Notes under the pieces: generated by a model | Seen by the model: the letters and a program-made list of their open reading frames with translations, nothing else | The model's database searches: none | What the model was told of the DNA's origin: nothing | Position numbers and translations under genes: made by a program | Shown here: piece after piece, positions 1 through 8,837 of the stretch | How positions within the stretch are numbered: position 1 is the stretch's first letter | How the letters are laid out: the number at the start of each line of letters is the position of its first letter | Assembly (NCBI RefSeq): GCF_033097365.1 | Contig: NZ_AP028461.1 | Coordinates: 4,278,001 to 4,342,000, forward strand | Length of the DNA: 64,000 nt | Direction of reading: 5' to 3' | Source of the DNA: Actinoplanes sichuanensis | GTDB taxonomy: Bacteria; Actinomycetota; Actinomycetes; Mycobacteriales; Micromonosporaceae

Positions 1-477
1 GAGCGCGACGCGCAGCGGGTCGTCGCGAGCGTCCAGAAGTTCCTCACATACAGCGTCGGGATCGACGCCGCCACACCGCTGGAGCAGATCGACGAGATCC
101 TGCCCTTCCCGAGCGTGCGTCTCAGCCTGGACGGGACGTCACTACTCGGCATGTTCACCCACCGCCGTAAGACGATTCCGCTGGTCAACCTCCCGGCCCT
201 GCTCGGGCGCGGGCACACGCCGGAGCCGGAGGCCGACCGGGTGCTCCTGGTGACCCTGACCGGCGGCCCGACCGTCGGACTCGTCGTGCCCGAGCTGCGG
301 GCCATCGAGCAGTCGCTCTGGCAGGAGCCGGAGAGCGCCGCCGGCGGGGTCCGGGAACGGCTGGTCAGCATCGGCACGCCCGAAGACCACCGGCTCCTGC
401 CGTACGTCGACCTGATCGCCCTCGCCGCCGAGCACTTCTCGGGCGACGGGGCCGGCATCAGGGCGGGCCGGCGATGA
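1..477 (+). CDS. CheW-domain chemotaxis protein, C-terminal part (5' end outside window)
   Basis: The reading frame is open from base 1 and stops at TGA 475-477, so the start lies upstream of the window. The visible 158 residues match the second half of a CheW (SH3-like) domain: a strand reading FLTYSVG, the segment PLEQIDEILPFPSV, and then FTHRRKTIPLVNLPALLG, which corresponds to the 'G..HRG..VPVVDLR..LG' core of CheW. CheW domains couple chemoreceptors to the histidine kinase CheA. The receptor gene 0.6 kb downstream on the opposite strand fits that role. Whether this is a stand-alone CheW or the tail of a larger CheW/CheV-type protein cannot be seen. Confidence 0.8.
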   Translation, partial: ERDAQRVVASVQKFLTYSVGIDAATPLEQIDEILPFPSVRLSLDGTSLLGMFTHRRKTIPLVNLPALLGRGHTPEPEADRVLLVTLTGGPTVGLVVPELRAIEQSLWQEPESAAGGVRERLVSIGTPEDHRLLPYVDLIALAAEHFSGDGAGIRAGRR

Positions 478-608
478 GAGTGGCCGCCGGTCGCCGGTGA
501 GGCGGGAAGACCGGGCGACATCCGGCGTTCGTCAGATGCGCCCGCCGCCCCGCCGGCCGGGCGGCTCGCCGTCCAGTCGCTGCTGCTCGCGCTCGGCGCG
601 GGCGCGTT

Positions 609-925
609 CAAGTCGCGCAGCTGCGGCTGGATCCGATCGTTCTTACCGCACTCGACGGTCTGAGCGTCCCCGGTCGGGTCCGCGCGGTTGGCGAAGCCCT
701 TGGCCTGCTCGTCGGCGCTGGTCTCGTAGATGATCGCCTCCACGAGGCGTCGCGCGTCCGGCCCGGGGTGTCGGTCGCGGCGCGTTCCAGGGCGATGCCC
801 ACCTTGTCCAGCGAGCCGTTCTTGTAGTCGTCGCCGTCGGCCATCAGTTCGGCGGTCCAGCCGGGCACGCTGGCACGTCCGCGGTGGCGTTCCAGTCCCG
901 GTCGGTGCGTAGGTGATCCAGTCAG
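609..925 (-). pseudogene. Decayed fragment of the 813-residue secreted-protein gene found at 19929-22370
   Basis: On the minus strand this stretch reads like residues about 437-541 of the intact protein encoded at 19929-22370. It corresponds to nucleotides 20748-21062, and long runs are identical or nearly so, for example around GWTAELMA..D.YKNGSLDK..IALERAATDTPG. Several indels break the frame, and neither end of the parent gene is present, so it is non-functional. The remaining 478-608 stretch and the 926-1055 stretch contain no gene; 923-1014 holds a dispersed repeat listed separately. Confidence 0.8.
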
Positions 926-1014
926 CCCGGCGACAATATCCCCCGGATCATGCGTACGAGCAGGGCGATGAGTCATACCGGACCCAGCGACCGAGCAGTC
1001 CCGGCGGGGACGAC
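923..1014 (-). repeat. Dispersed ~92-bp repeat, copy 1 (partner at 28329-28421)
   Basis: The reverse complement of this segment aligns almost without gaps to 28329-28421. Long blocks are shared, such as ACTGCTCGGTCGCT, GGTCCGGTATGACT and TTGTCGCCGGG. By eye the identity is about 80% or more. Neither copy lies in an evident intact gene. Copy 1 abuts the pseudogene fragment at 609-925. Its origin is unknown; it could be a conserved promoter/leader or the end of a lost mobile element. Confidence 0.7.
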
Positions 1015-1055
1015 TCACTAGGTAACGGGGTGGGTGTGCTCGGCTGACCCGGCTC

Positions 1056-2651
1056 TCAGTACCGGAAACTGGAGACGGTGGTGTCCAGGTCCTGGGAGAT
1101 CCGCGCCAGCTCATCCGCGGCCGTCTGAGTCGACTGGGCGGCCGCGCGCGTGGAATCGGACAACTTGACGACCTCGTCGAGCTGGCTGCTGATCTGCGAG
1201 GTGCCGGTCGCGGCCCGGCTGAGATCGCTGGACATGCTGTTCGTCGTGGCGCTCTGCTGCTCCACGGCCGAGGCGATCGTGTTCTGGTAGTCGTTGATCC
1301 GCCCGATGACCTGCCCGATCCCGGAGATGGCGTCGACCGCGATGCGCGTGTCCGACTGGATCGCCTCGATCCGGCGGCTGATCTCCTCGGTGGCCTTGGC
1401 CGTCTCCTGGGCAAGGTCCTTGACCTCCCCGGCCACCACCGCGAATCCCTTACCGGTCTCACCCGCCCGGGCCGCCTCGATGGTCGCGTTCAGTGCCAGG
1501 AGATTCGTCTGCTCGGCGATCGCGGTGATCGCCTTGACCACGCTGTCGATCTCGGCCGACGAAGCACCGAGCTTGGCCATCACCTGTTCGGCCCGTCCGG
1601 CGCTCTGCACCGCCTCACTGGCGACCGTGGCGGCCTCGGTTGCGCTCATCGCGATCTCCCGGATCGCCGCGCCCATCTGCTCCGCACCACCGGCCACGGC
1701 GTGCACCCCTGCCGTGACCTCGTCGGCCGCCGCGTCGATGAGCTGGATCTTGGACGAGTTCTGCTCGGTGTTGCCGCTCAGATTCTGGCTGGCCGACTGC
1801 AGCTCACCGGCCCGCGCGGACAGGCTCGCCGACGCCGCGGCGAGGGTACTCATCGTCGCCCGCATCTGCGTGGCCACACGATGCACGGACCGCGACATCC
1901 GGCCGATCTCGTTCCCGGCCGAATCCGCCTGACGCTCGGTGAGATCACCATCGGCCATCGCGGCCAGGACAGCTCCGAGCCCGTCGAGCCGGCGGCTCAA
2001 CGCCCGCGCCATCAGCACCGAGACGACCCCGGCAAGCAGTACACCGACCGCCAACGCAGCCAGGATGGCGATCCGGGCCGAACCCGCTGCGGACCGCGCA
2101 GCCACTGCCTGAGCCTGCGCCTGCTGCTGCGACAGTGTCCGCAGCGCATCCAGATCCGCGATCACCTGAGCAAGGGCGGGGTTGAGGGTGCTGCTGCGAA
2201 ACGCCTGCCACTCCTCGAGTTTTCCCGCCTTCTTCAGAGCCGACGACTGGTCCCGCAGCTCCAGATACGTGCCCCACGAGTCCTCGAACGTCGTCATCGC
2301 CGCCCGTTCCGCGGCGGTGACGGTCAATCCGCGATATTCATCGAGGCGCACGGACACCAGATCAAGCTGGGCCTTGGTCTCGTCGGCGTACACGGCTGCC
2401 TTCGCCGGATCGGTCGCCGTCAGGTTCGACAGACTCGCCCATCGTGAATGCCAGATCAGCTGCTGAATGTCCTGGACGGTGCTGACCGGCACAAGCGACT
2501 CGGCATAGATGCTCTGCGCCCGGTCGGCAATCGCATCCATACGTTCGACGCCGACCACGGCAGCCACCACCGCCGCCAACAAGGCAACCGCCGAGGTCAA
2601 CAACATGCTGGCCCGGAGACTCAAGGACCTCACCGCACCGCCCACGGCCAT
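1056..2651 (-). CDS. Methyl-accepting chemotaxis protein
   Basis: Membrane chemoreceptor of 531 residues. A first membrane segment lies at about residues 15-40. A periplasmic four-helix-type sensor region follows ([19 protein letters not shown] and following), then a second membrane segment near residue 200, a HAMP linker, and a long coiled-coil signalling domain. The conserved hairpin tip reads [21 protein letters not shown] and continues [14 protein letters not shown]. The longer frame would start at 2798, but ATG 2651 is preceded by GGAGG at 7 nt and places the first membrane helix near the N-terminus. The partial CheW gene is nearby. The ligand is unknown. Confidence 0.93.
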   Translation of the reverse strand: MAVGGAVRSLSLRASMLLTSAVALLAAVVAAVVGVERMDAIADRAQSIYAESLVPVSTVQDIQQLIWHSRWASLSNLTATDPAKAAVYADETKAQLDLVSVRLDEYRGLTVTAAERAAMTTFEDSWGTYLELRDQSSALKKAGKLEEWQAFRSSTLNPALAQVIADLDALRTLSQQQAQAQAVAARSAAGSARIAILAALAVGVLLAGVVSVLMARALSRRLDGLGAVLAAMADGDLTERQADSAGNEIGRMSRSVHRVATQMRATMSTLAAASASLSARAGELQSASQNLSGNTEQNSSKIQLIDAAADEVTAGVHAVAGGAEQMGAAIREIAMSATEAATVASEAVQSAGRAEQVMAKLGASSAEIDSVVKAITAIAEQTNLLALNATIEAARAGETGKGFAVVAGEVKDLAQETAKATEEISRRIEAIQSDTRIAVDAISGIGQVIGRINDYQNTIASAVEQQSATTNSMSSDLSRAATGTSQISSQLDEVVKLSDSTRAAAQSTQTAADELARISQDLDTTVSSFRY

Positions 2652-3277
2652 CGCCTCCACAATCCTCAGACCATTGCGACCCAGGCTCTTCTCTTCAGAT
2701 CGGCCACAAACAGCCTGCGATGAGGGCGATGAGTACGAACATTTTCTCGCCTGCACGGCAGCCGACGCCAGCGCATCAAACGGACACTGCTCCCCCACTC
2801 GGGGGCTTCCCCGTCCGGCGCTGGTGCGCGGGCGAAGGGTGTCGGGACTGTCAAGAAACGCTCTGGCACAGAAACGGTGGTCGGTCGATGTTCGGGCCTC
2901 GGGCGGCGGACATCGTTGTCTCGCCCTCGTCGTTCGGAGAATTCGCGACGGTAAGAGTGCAACGCCGTTCGCTCTGCATGTCCGGACATAGTCACGAAAC
3001 TATCTCTTGACGCGACGGACACAAGGCGGTGTACTTCGAGACAACGTTGTCCGAACCGGCGAGTTCAACGTCTTCCATCTAGTGGTCAGAGTCGCCGTCC
3101 GGAGTCCGCGGGACCTCGAGGCGTGCCGGTGCCGCTGATGAGCGGGATCGGTACAGGACCATGAGCGCCTCGTTCAGACCACGGTGCAATCCCCCTGTGT
3201 GGCCATTCGGCCACAGTGCCCGATCTGATGAACCCTCGCGAGCAGAACTCTGCGCCGCTGAACAAAGGTGAAGCTGG
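2652..3277. other. Intergenic region between divergent chemoreceptor and GH32 genes
   Basis: No convincing gene is seen in about 620 bp. It must hold both divergent promoters. One candidate for the GH32 gene is TTGACG (3007-3012), a 17-nt spacer and TGTACT (3030-3035). A perfect 7-bp inverted repeat TGTGGCC-ATTC-GGCCACA at 3198-3215, about 65 bp before the GH32 start, is a possible operator. Both assignments rest on pattern alone. Confidence 0.4.
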
Positions 3278-5173
3278 ATGCGTGGAAATCCCCCCAGAGC
3301 GCGCCGCTCCTTCTCGGCGATGCTCTGCGCCGTCATGGCGGTAATAGGCCTCCTCGCCGGCCCGGCCGGCACGGCGCGAGCCGGCGAACCAGCCGACTAT
3401 CCCGAGTACCCGTACTCACCGACCGACTACAACGAACCATTCCGCGGCCAGTTCCACTTCAGCTCCCAAAGCGGCTGGATGAACGACGTGAACGCGCCGC
3501 TGTACTACCGCGGCACCTACCACCTGTTCTATCAGCACAACCCACACGGCCTGAACTGGGACACCATGCACTGGGGCCATGCGACGAGTCCCGACCTGGT
3601 GCACTGGACCCAGCAGCCGATCGCCCTCGAGCCGGGCGTCCACAACGCCACACTGTTCTCCGGCGGCGGCTGGGTCGATACCGGCAACGTGACCGGCCTG
3701 AAGAACGGCGACCACGACCCGATCCTGCTGTTCACCAACACCAATGGTGTATCCATCGCGTACAGCACGGACGGCGGCAACCGCTTCCAGATGTACGACA
3801 GCGGAGCAAAGGTCATCTCCACGCCGTACGAGAGTCGTGACCCGAAGGTCTTCTGGGACGCGGCCCGTAACCGCTTCGGCATGGTCTTCTGGGGTGATGA
3901 GGGTGGCAACACCCTGAAGTTCTTCAGCTCGACGAACCTGCTGTCGTGGACATACCGCGGCGAGTACCGCGCCGGCTGGGCCTTCGAATGCCCGGACCTC
4001 TATCTGCTGCCGGTGGATGGCGACACCGGCAATCAGAAGTGGGTTCTGAACGACGCTCAAGGCGAGTACGTGGTCGGCACGCTAAACGACAGTGGCGTGT
4101 TCGTGCCGGACCCGGCGTTCCCGGTTCCGCAGCGCCTGGATGAGGGCCGCGGCGGCTTCGACGGATCATTCTATGCCGGTCTCACCTTCACGAACCTTCC
4201 CACAAACCGTGTCGTGCAGATGTTCTGGCAGCCCGGCAACCACGGCTCCACTTGGACCGGCAACGCCTCGTTTCCCGCGCGGTTGTACCTGCGCACCTTC
4301 CCGGAAGGCCTGCGGGTCACCCGGCTGCCGGTCAGCGAGATCGCCACAATCCGTCAGCCCGCTCAAACCTGGGGGCCACGGACGATCACGACAAGTGACA
4401 GCACAGACCCGCTGAACGGCATCACCGCAGACACCTATGAGCTCATCTCGGAATGGGATCTCACCGGAGCGACGGCGTCGGAGTTCGGGTTCCGACTCCA
4501 CCAGCGCCCGGACGGCACCAGCGACCGGACCATCGCCTACAACCGCGGTCTCCAACAGATGGAATGGAAACCGCTCACACCGATCAACAACCGGATCAAG
4601 ATGCGAGTGCTGGTCGACCGTGGTCAGGTCGAGGCATTCGGCAACGACGGCAGACTGTCCTACACCGAGAACACCGACTTCAACTCGGCTCCGGACAGCC
4701 TGGGCATCTCCGCCTACGCCGCCGGCGGCAACGTCCGATTGCTGTCGCTGACCTTCCACCGCCTCAACAAGACCTGGACCCCCGCAGCCGGCGGAACAGG
4801 CGAGATGCGCTGGAACGGGACGAACAAATGCATGGACATGGACCCGACGGGCACCAACGGCGCTGCTGTTCGGATCTGGGACTGCTGGAACGGACCTAAC
4901 CAGCAGTGGCGACACAATGTGAATGGTGCTCTCAGCATCGGTGGAATGTGCCTCGATCAGCCGAGCGAGACCATCGGCAACGGCGCTCAACTTCAGGTGT
5001 GGGGTTGCAACGGCTCGCCCCAGCAACGCTGGACCCGCGTCGGGAGCAGCTATCGCAACGAGTGGTCCGGCCGGTGCATGGATCTCGCAAACGGAGACAC
5101 CGCCAACGGCCGCCGACTGCAGGTGTGGGACTGCGTCGGAGGTTCACATCAGTCGTGGGGTTATCCCATCTGA
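3278..5173 (+). CDS. Secreted GH32 fructan hydrolase (levanase/inulinase type) with ricin-B lectin domain
   Basis: A 631-residue secreted enzyme. A signal peptide occupies residues about 1-35 (RRSFSAMLCAVMAVIGLL..ARA). The GH32 five-bladed propeller follows, with the three acidic motifs in order: WMNDVN (nucleophile Asp70), SRDPKVF (Asp188, transition-state stabiliser) and ECPDLY (acid/base Glu237). A beta-sandwich module comes next. The last ~125 residues form a beta-trefoil CBM13/ricin-B domain with repeated Q-x-W motifs (NQQW, QQRW, HQSW). It should hydrolyse levan, inulin or sucrose outside the cell; exact specificity cannot be read. ATG 3278 has AAAGGTG at 8 nt. It is a single gene with divergent neighbours. 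Confidence 0.93.
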   Translation: MRGNPPRARRSFSAMLCAVMAVIGLLAGPAGTARAGEPADYPEYPYSPTDYNEPFRGQFHFSSQSGWMNDVNAPLYYRGTYHLFYQHNPHGLNWDTMHWGHATSPDLVHWTQQPIALEPGVHNATLFSGGGWVDTGNVTGLKNGDHDPILLFTNTNGVSIAYSTDGGNRFQMYDSGAKVISTPYESRDPKVFWDAARNRFGMVFWGDEGGNTLKFFSSTNLLSWTYRGEYRAGWAFECPDLYLLPVDGDTGNQKWVLNDAQGEYVVGTLNDSGVFVPDPAFPVPQRLDEGRGGFDGSFYAGLTFTNLPTNRVVQMFWQPGNHGSTWTGNASFPARLYLRTFPEGLRVTRLPVSEIATIRQPAQTWGPRTITTSDSTDPLNGITADTYELISEWDLTGATASEFGFRLHQRPDGTSDRTIAYNRGLQQMEWKPLTPINNRIKMRVLVDRGQVEAFGNDGRLSYTENTDFNSAPDSLGISAYAAGGNVRLLSLTFHRLNKTWTPAAGGTGEMRWNGTNKCMDMDPTGTNGAAVRIWDCWNGPNQQWRHNVNGALSIGGMCLDQPSETIGNGAQLQVWGCNGSPQQRWTRVGSSYRNEWSGRCMDLANGDTANGRRLQVWDCVGGSHQSWGYPI

Positions 5174-5299
5174 CGAGACCGGTACGGCAGTCGCCGTTCG
5201 TGAGGTGGCCTCGGGTCCCGGTGGACACGACATTCAACCTTGCGGGGGCCGAGAGCCACGGCGTAGTGCCTGCCCAGTGACGACGAACCATCGACCTGG

Positions 5300-6030
5300 T
5301 CATCGACTCGTTCGGCGGCCGGCTTCGTCACCGGACTGCTCAGCGACTTGGCGGTCAAGACCTGCCGGCAGGTCGCTGAACAGGCTGGACATGCCCGGCC
5401 GGATGCGATGCAACGGTTGCTCTACCGGAGCGAAGTGGGACGCCGACGCAGTACGTGACGACGTGCGGCAGGTCGTCGTGGACCGGCTTGGCGACCCGAC
5501 GGTGTGCTGGTCGTCGACGAGACGGGTGAACTGAAGTAGGGCCTGCATTCGGTCGGTGTGCAATGCCAGTACACCGGCACCGCCGGGCGGATCGAGAACA
5601 CCCAGGTCGGTGGGCGCAGGCCGGGATCCCGGACGACGTCGTGTACGCCACCCGGTCCGCGTCGGCCGTCGACATGATCACCGCTGCGGTGAAGACCCTG
5701 GTCCCGGACCGGCGGGTGGCTGCGGGCGAGGCTTACGGCACCAACAGTCGGCTCCGTGGTGAGCTACGCAGACTCCGCATCGCCTATGTCTTGGCGGTCT
5801 TCTGCGATCATCTCGTCCCGGTCGACGGAGGTGAGATCCGCTGCCGCGCTGACCGGCCGGCCGCTGGTCTTCCGGCCACGGCGTGGACCCGGCGCAGTGC
5901 CTGCGACGGTTCGAAAGGGCCACGATTCTACGATTCGGGACTGGCCGGCCGACGTCGGCGCCGACGGTGACCCGGACGACGACGGCCGGCACAGTCTGCT
6001 GATCCGTAGCAACCGTACGATCGGTGAGCT
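5300..6030 (+). pseudogene. IS701-family transposase remnant
   Basis: Several frames together give recognisable pieces of an IS701-type DDE transposase. In order they are GAKWDADAVRDDVRQVVVDRLGD, YTGTAGRIENTQVG (split by a frameshift), AGIPDDVVYATRSAS, GEAYGTNSRLRGELRRLRIAYVLAVFCDHLV, SKGPRFYD and DGRHSLLIRSNRTIGEL. These follow the family order over about 240 residues. At least three frameshifts and internal deletions are present, including loss of the catalytic region before 'AGIPDD'. The reading passes without a stop into an alpha/beta-hydrolase fragment near 6030. No terminal inverted repeats could be located. It is inactive. Confidence 0.8.
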
Positions 6031-6300
6031 GCGCACCGCGGTGGTCGACTTCGTCCGCGGCCTGGACCTGCACGAGGTCACCCCGTCCGGCGAATCCCTC
6101 GGCGGCGCCCTGTCCCTCACCGCCTCCATCGATCTCAAAGACCGGGTCACCCGCGTCGTGGCATTCAACAGCTACGACTACCCCCGAGGCGGCGCACTGG
6201 GAAACCTGATCGCCCGGCTGATCATCAACAGCATCCTGGTGCCCATGCTGGGCCGCCCCGTCTTCGCCCTCGAAAGGCCCCGACACCATGGCCCGGATCC
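6031..6300 (+). pseudogene. Alpha/beta-hydrolase fragment fused to the transposase remnant
   Basis: In the frame that follows the IS701 remnant, the residues VVDFVRGLDLHEVTPSGESLGGALSL carry a G-x-S-x-G nucleophile elbow typical of alpha/beta-hydrolases. They continue as DRVTRVVAFNSYDYPRGGALGNLIARLI. Both the N-terminal oxyanion region and the C-terminal catalytic His segment are missing, so only the central part of a gene survives. The fragment ends where the opposite-strand truncated gene begins, marking a recombination junction. Confidence 0.7.
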
Positions 6301-6518
6301 TGCTCGACGCAGCCGCACGCTGACCACAACGATCGCCGGCCGGTGGCGACCCAGTTGCCGAGCCCGATGTTCTTGGCGTTGAGCTGAGTCAGGATGACTC
6401 CGCCGTCGGCGGAGAACTGGGAGAGGCCGGTGACGGGGGTGCCGTCGTTGTCCAGCTCGGTGGTCCAGGTGCCGACCAGCCGGTCCTGCAGGGGCCGGCG
6501 CTCCGGTGCTTGGCTCAT
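6225..6518 (-). pseudogene. 5'-end of a small unidentified gene, truncated at a rearrangement junction
   Basis: ATG 6518 has a good ribosome site (AGGAG, 7 nt). The first ~60 residues look like a genuine protein start (SQAPERRPLQDRLVGTWTTE, later LSQFSADGGVILTQL). The family was not recognised with certainty; the 'LVGTW.....G' opening is lipocalin-like. After about residue 60 (near 6336) the frame runs into the antisense of the hydrolase fragment and ends meaninglessly at 6225. The gene has therefore lost its 3' part. Confidence 0.55.
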
Positions 6519-6620
6519 GTCACGTCTCCTGTCTCGCGGATGCCGTGTCACTGTGCGATCCGGTTCTGGAGGGCCGCTCGAAGCGGCCTGTAGATGGGCA
6601 GCGGCGCGCCGGCCGGCCGG

Positions 6621-7598
6621 TCAGGGAACGAGGACGATCTTGCCGAGCTGGGTGCGGGCCTCCATCAGCTCGTGCGACTTGACGGCCTCGTCGAGCGGGA
6701 GCCGGGCATGCACCACCGGTTTGACCTTCCCCGAGGTGATCATGTCGATCAGGTCACGCTGACCGGCGGCGATCGCCTCGGGACGGTTGTACATCATGGC
6801 GTAGAGCGCGAACCCGGCGACCGTCTTCATCCGGGTCAGCGCGAGCGGGTGGATCGGCTCGACGGCGCCGCTGGCGGAGCCGTAGAAGACGAGCCGTCCG
6901 AACTGGGCGGTGAGCTGCACGCTCTTGGTGAGGATGTCGCCGCCGACGGTCTCCAGGACGACGTCGGCGCCGCGGCCGTCGGTGGCGGCGCGGACCTGCT
7001 CGTCCCAGTCCGCGTCGGTGTAGTTGATCGTGACGTCGGCGCCGAGCTCCCGGGCGAAGTCGAGTTTCGCCTGGGTGCTGGCGGTGGCGATGACCTTGCC
7101 GGCGCCCATCGCCTTGGCGATCTGCACGGCCAGGTGGCCGACGCCGCCGGATGCCGCGTCGATCAGGATGGTCTCGCCCGGCTTGAGCTGTCCGGATTCC
7201 TTGATCGCGTGGTAAGCGGTCTGGGCCGGGCTGGGCAGCAGGGTGGCCTCGGCGGCGTCCAGGCCGGCCGGAATGGCGATGAGCCAGGAGGCGTCGGCGA
7301 GCACGTAGTCGGCGTAGGCGCCCTCGTGGACGTCGGTGACCACCCGGTCGCCGACGCTGACGCCGGTGACGCCCTCGCCGAGGGCCTCGACGGTGCCGGC
7401 GACGTCGCCGCCGGGTGAGCCGGGCAGGTTGGCGTGGCCGCCGATCCGGATCCCCTGCCGGCGCTGGACCTCGGCGAAGGTGACGCCGATCGCCTCGGCG
7501 CGGATCAGCACCTGTCCCGGTCCGGGACGCGGGTTCTCCGCCTCCTCGACCCGCAGGACCGACGGTTCGCCGTGCTCGTAGTAGCGGACGATGCGCAT
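6621..7598 (-). CDS. Zinc-independent quinone oxidoreductase (MDR superfamily)
   Basis: 325 residues, the usual length for NADPH:quinone oxidoreductase-type medium-chain dehydrogenases. The GroES-like N-terminal half includes GQVLIRAEAIGVTFAE and PGGDVAGTVEALG. The Rossmann half has the nucleotide-binding stretch AASGGVGHLAVQIAKAMGA around residues 150-170. The cysteine and histidine ligands of zinc alcohol dehydrogenases are absent. ATG 7598 has GAGGGAG at 8 nt. It is divergent from a MarR-family gene across 160 bp holding a palindrome, so repression by that regulator and induction by electrophiles or quinones is likely (inference). Confidence 0.88.
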   Translation of the reverse strand: MRIVRYYEHGEPSVLRVEEAENPRPGPGQVLIRAEAIGVTFAEVQRRQGIRIGGHANLPGSPGGDVAGTVEALGEGVTGVSVGDRVVTDVHEGAYADYVLADASWLIAIPAGLDAAEATLLPSPAQTAYHAIKESGQLKPGETILIDAASGGVGHLAVQIAKAMGAGKVIATASTQAKLDFARELGADVTINYTDADWDEQVRAATDGRGADVVLETVGGDILTKSVQLTAQFGRLVFYGSASGAVEPIHPLALTRMKTVAGFALYAMMYNRPEAIAAGQRDLIDMITSGKVKPVVHARLPLDEAVKSHELMEARTQLGKIVLVP

Positions 7599-7641
7599 GG
7601 TGGTTCTCCCTCGTGGTGGTGCGGTGGAGTGCTAAAAACGT

Positions 7642-7659
7642 ATGCATTACATCATGCAT
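7642..7659. promoter_or_regulatory. Palindromic candidate MarR operator
   Basis: ATGCAT-TACATC-ATGCAT, two identical 6-bp arms 6 bp apart, with a further half-site (ACATGCA) at 7674-7680. It sits in the 160-bp divergent region between the quinone oxidoreductase (7598, minus) and the MarR gene (7760, plus), the standard position and size for a MarR dimer site. Confidence 0.6.
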
Positions 7660-7759
7660 GTGTTGGTGACACTACATGCACCCGGAAGAGCGTCCGGACC
7701 GTAGGCCCGGATCCGGTCCGCCGGTCCTCGTGTGATCACCGGCTCGGAGGAAGGCGATA

Positions 7760-8254
7760 ATGCTCCCCATGGAAACCTCAGCTGAGCAGCCGATGCGGCC
7801 CTCGGATCTGCTCGACGCCGTTGGGCCGGCGTTCTCCCGGCTGCGGCGGGCTGCGGCGCTGAACGTCGAGCGGCCGGTGTCCCGCAAGGACCTGACCCGG
7901 ACCCTGGTGCTCAACATCGTCGCCGAGGGGCCGGGCCCGGACGGCCGGGAGATCACCGTCGGCGTCGTGGGCGAGCGCCTGGCGGTCGACCCGTCGGTGG
8001 CCAGCCGGATGGTCTCCGACTGCATCACCGCAGGCCACCTGGCCCGGGCGGCGTCACAGGAGGACGGCCGGCGCACCATTCTGGAGCTCACCACCAAGGG
8101 CGAGGAGACGCTGGCCCTGTTCCGACGGCATCAGCGGTCGGCCTTCGAACGGATCACCGCCGACTGGACCGAGTCGGAGCGACTGGAGTTCGCCCGCCTG
8201 CTGATCAAGTACGTGGACAGCGTCGCCGCGCTGCAGCCCTCGACCGAGGCGTAA
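7760..8254 (+). CDS. MarR-family transcriptional regulator
   Basis: 164 residues with a winged helix-turn-helix core: TVGVVGERLAVDPSVASRMVSDCITAGHL forms the recognition helix region. The wing ends in the family's characteristic basic turn, QEDGRRTILELTTKGEE. Helical dimerisation segments flank it. ATG 7760 is preceded by GGAGGAAGG at 6 nt; a second in-frame ATG lies three codons later. It is divergent from the quinone oxidoreductase, and the palindrome between them suggests it represses both genes. The ligand is unknown. Confidence 0.9.
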   Translation: MLPMETSAEQPMRPSDLLDAVGPAFSRLRRAAALNVERPVSRKDLTRTLVLNIVAEGPGPDGREITVGVVGERLAVDPSVASRMVSDCITAGHLARAASQEDGRRTILELTTKGEETLALFRRHQRSAFERITADWTESERLEFARLLIKYVDSVAALQPSTEA

Positions 8255-8296
8255 GGGCCCGCGAGCCGCCACGAAAGTGGCCACCGGAGAACCGGC

Positions 8297-8325
8297 TTGA
8301 CGAAATTTACTTCGGAGCCTAACAA
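8297..8325 (+). promoter_or_regulatory. Near-consensus sigma-70 promoter for the second MarR gene (leaderless)
   Basis: TTGACG at 8297-8302, exactly 17 nt spacer, TAACAA at 8320-8325. ATG 8333 lies 7 nt after the -10 box, where transcription should begin, so the mRNA is predicted to be leaderless. This also argues against the alternative in-frame TTG start at 8297, which would overlap the -35 box. Confidence 0.7.
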
Positions 8326-8332
8326 TCAGGCC

Positions 8333-8800
8333 ATGAACAATTCTGACCGTGAGCCCACAGCGGATCAGTCGGTCAGCCAGCTGTTCGCCGCCGCTGCCCG
8401 GTTGTCCGGCAGCATGTGGGTCCGGTTACTCAACGAACGCCTCGGCATCGGATGGACGGCGTACACCGTCCTCACCCACCTCGAGACCCGCGACGGTCAG
8501 ACCGCCAAGGAGATCGCCACCGCCTCGGCGGTCACCCCGTCGACCCTGACCGGCGTGGTGGACACCCTGGAGCGAGACGGCCTCATCGAGCGCCGCCGCT
8601 CCGACACCGACCGCAGAGTCATCCGCCTGCATCTGACCGATGCCGGCCGTCAGCGCGTGGCGGTTTCCGCCGACAAACTCAACGCGGAGTTCGACGCTCT
8701 CTTCGACCACGTCGACCCCGCCGACGAACCGGCGATCCGCCGCTTCCTCCTGGCTGCCATCACCCGCTTCGCCGGGGAACTGGGCATCCCGGGCGCCTGA
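8333..8800 (+). CDS. MarR-family regulator of the adjacent ABC exporter
   Basis: 155 residues. The winged-helix core reads QTAKEIATASAVTPSTLTGVVDTLERDGLIERRRSDTDRRVIRLHLTDAG, a textbook MarR domain with the Asp-Arg-Arg wing. The start is taken as ATG 8333 because a strong promoter ends 7 nt upstream (leaderless); TTG 8297 would add 12 residues. The ABC exporter gene starts 37 bp downstream on the same strand, so the pair is probably co-transcribed and the regulator controls drug efflux (inference from context). Confidence 0.9.
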   Translation: MNNSDREPTADQSVSQLFAAAARLSGSMWVRLLNERLGIGWTAYTVLTHLETRDGQTAKEIATASAVTPSTLTGVVDTLERDGLIERRRSDTDRRVIRLHLTDAGRQRVAVSADKLNAEFDALFDHVDPADEPAIRRFLLAAITRFAGELGIPGA

Positions 8801-8837
8801 CCCGGCGCCGGCAGCCACTTCCACTTGGAGTCATCAC

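Noticed and set aside
3268..3840. Second plus-strand frame at the GH32 start
   Set aside because: Out-of-frame shadow of the signal peptide and catalytic domain coding region.
8297..8332. TTG start for the second MarR protein
   Set aside because: It coincides with the -35 box of a near-consensus promoter whose start point is at ATG 8333.
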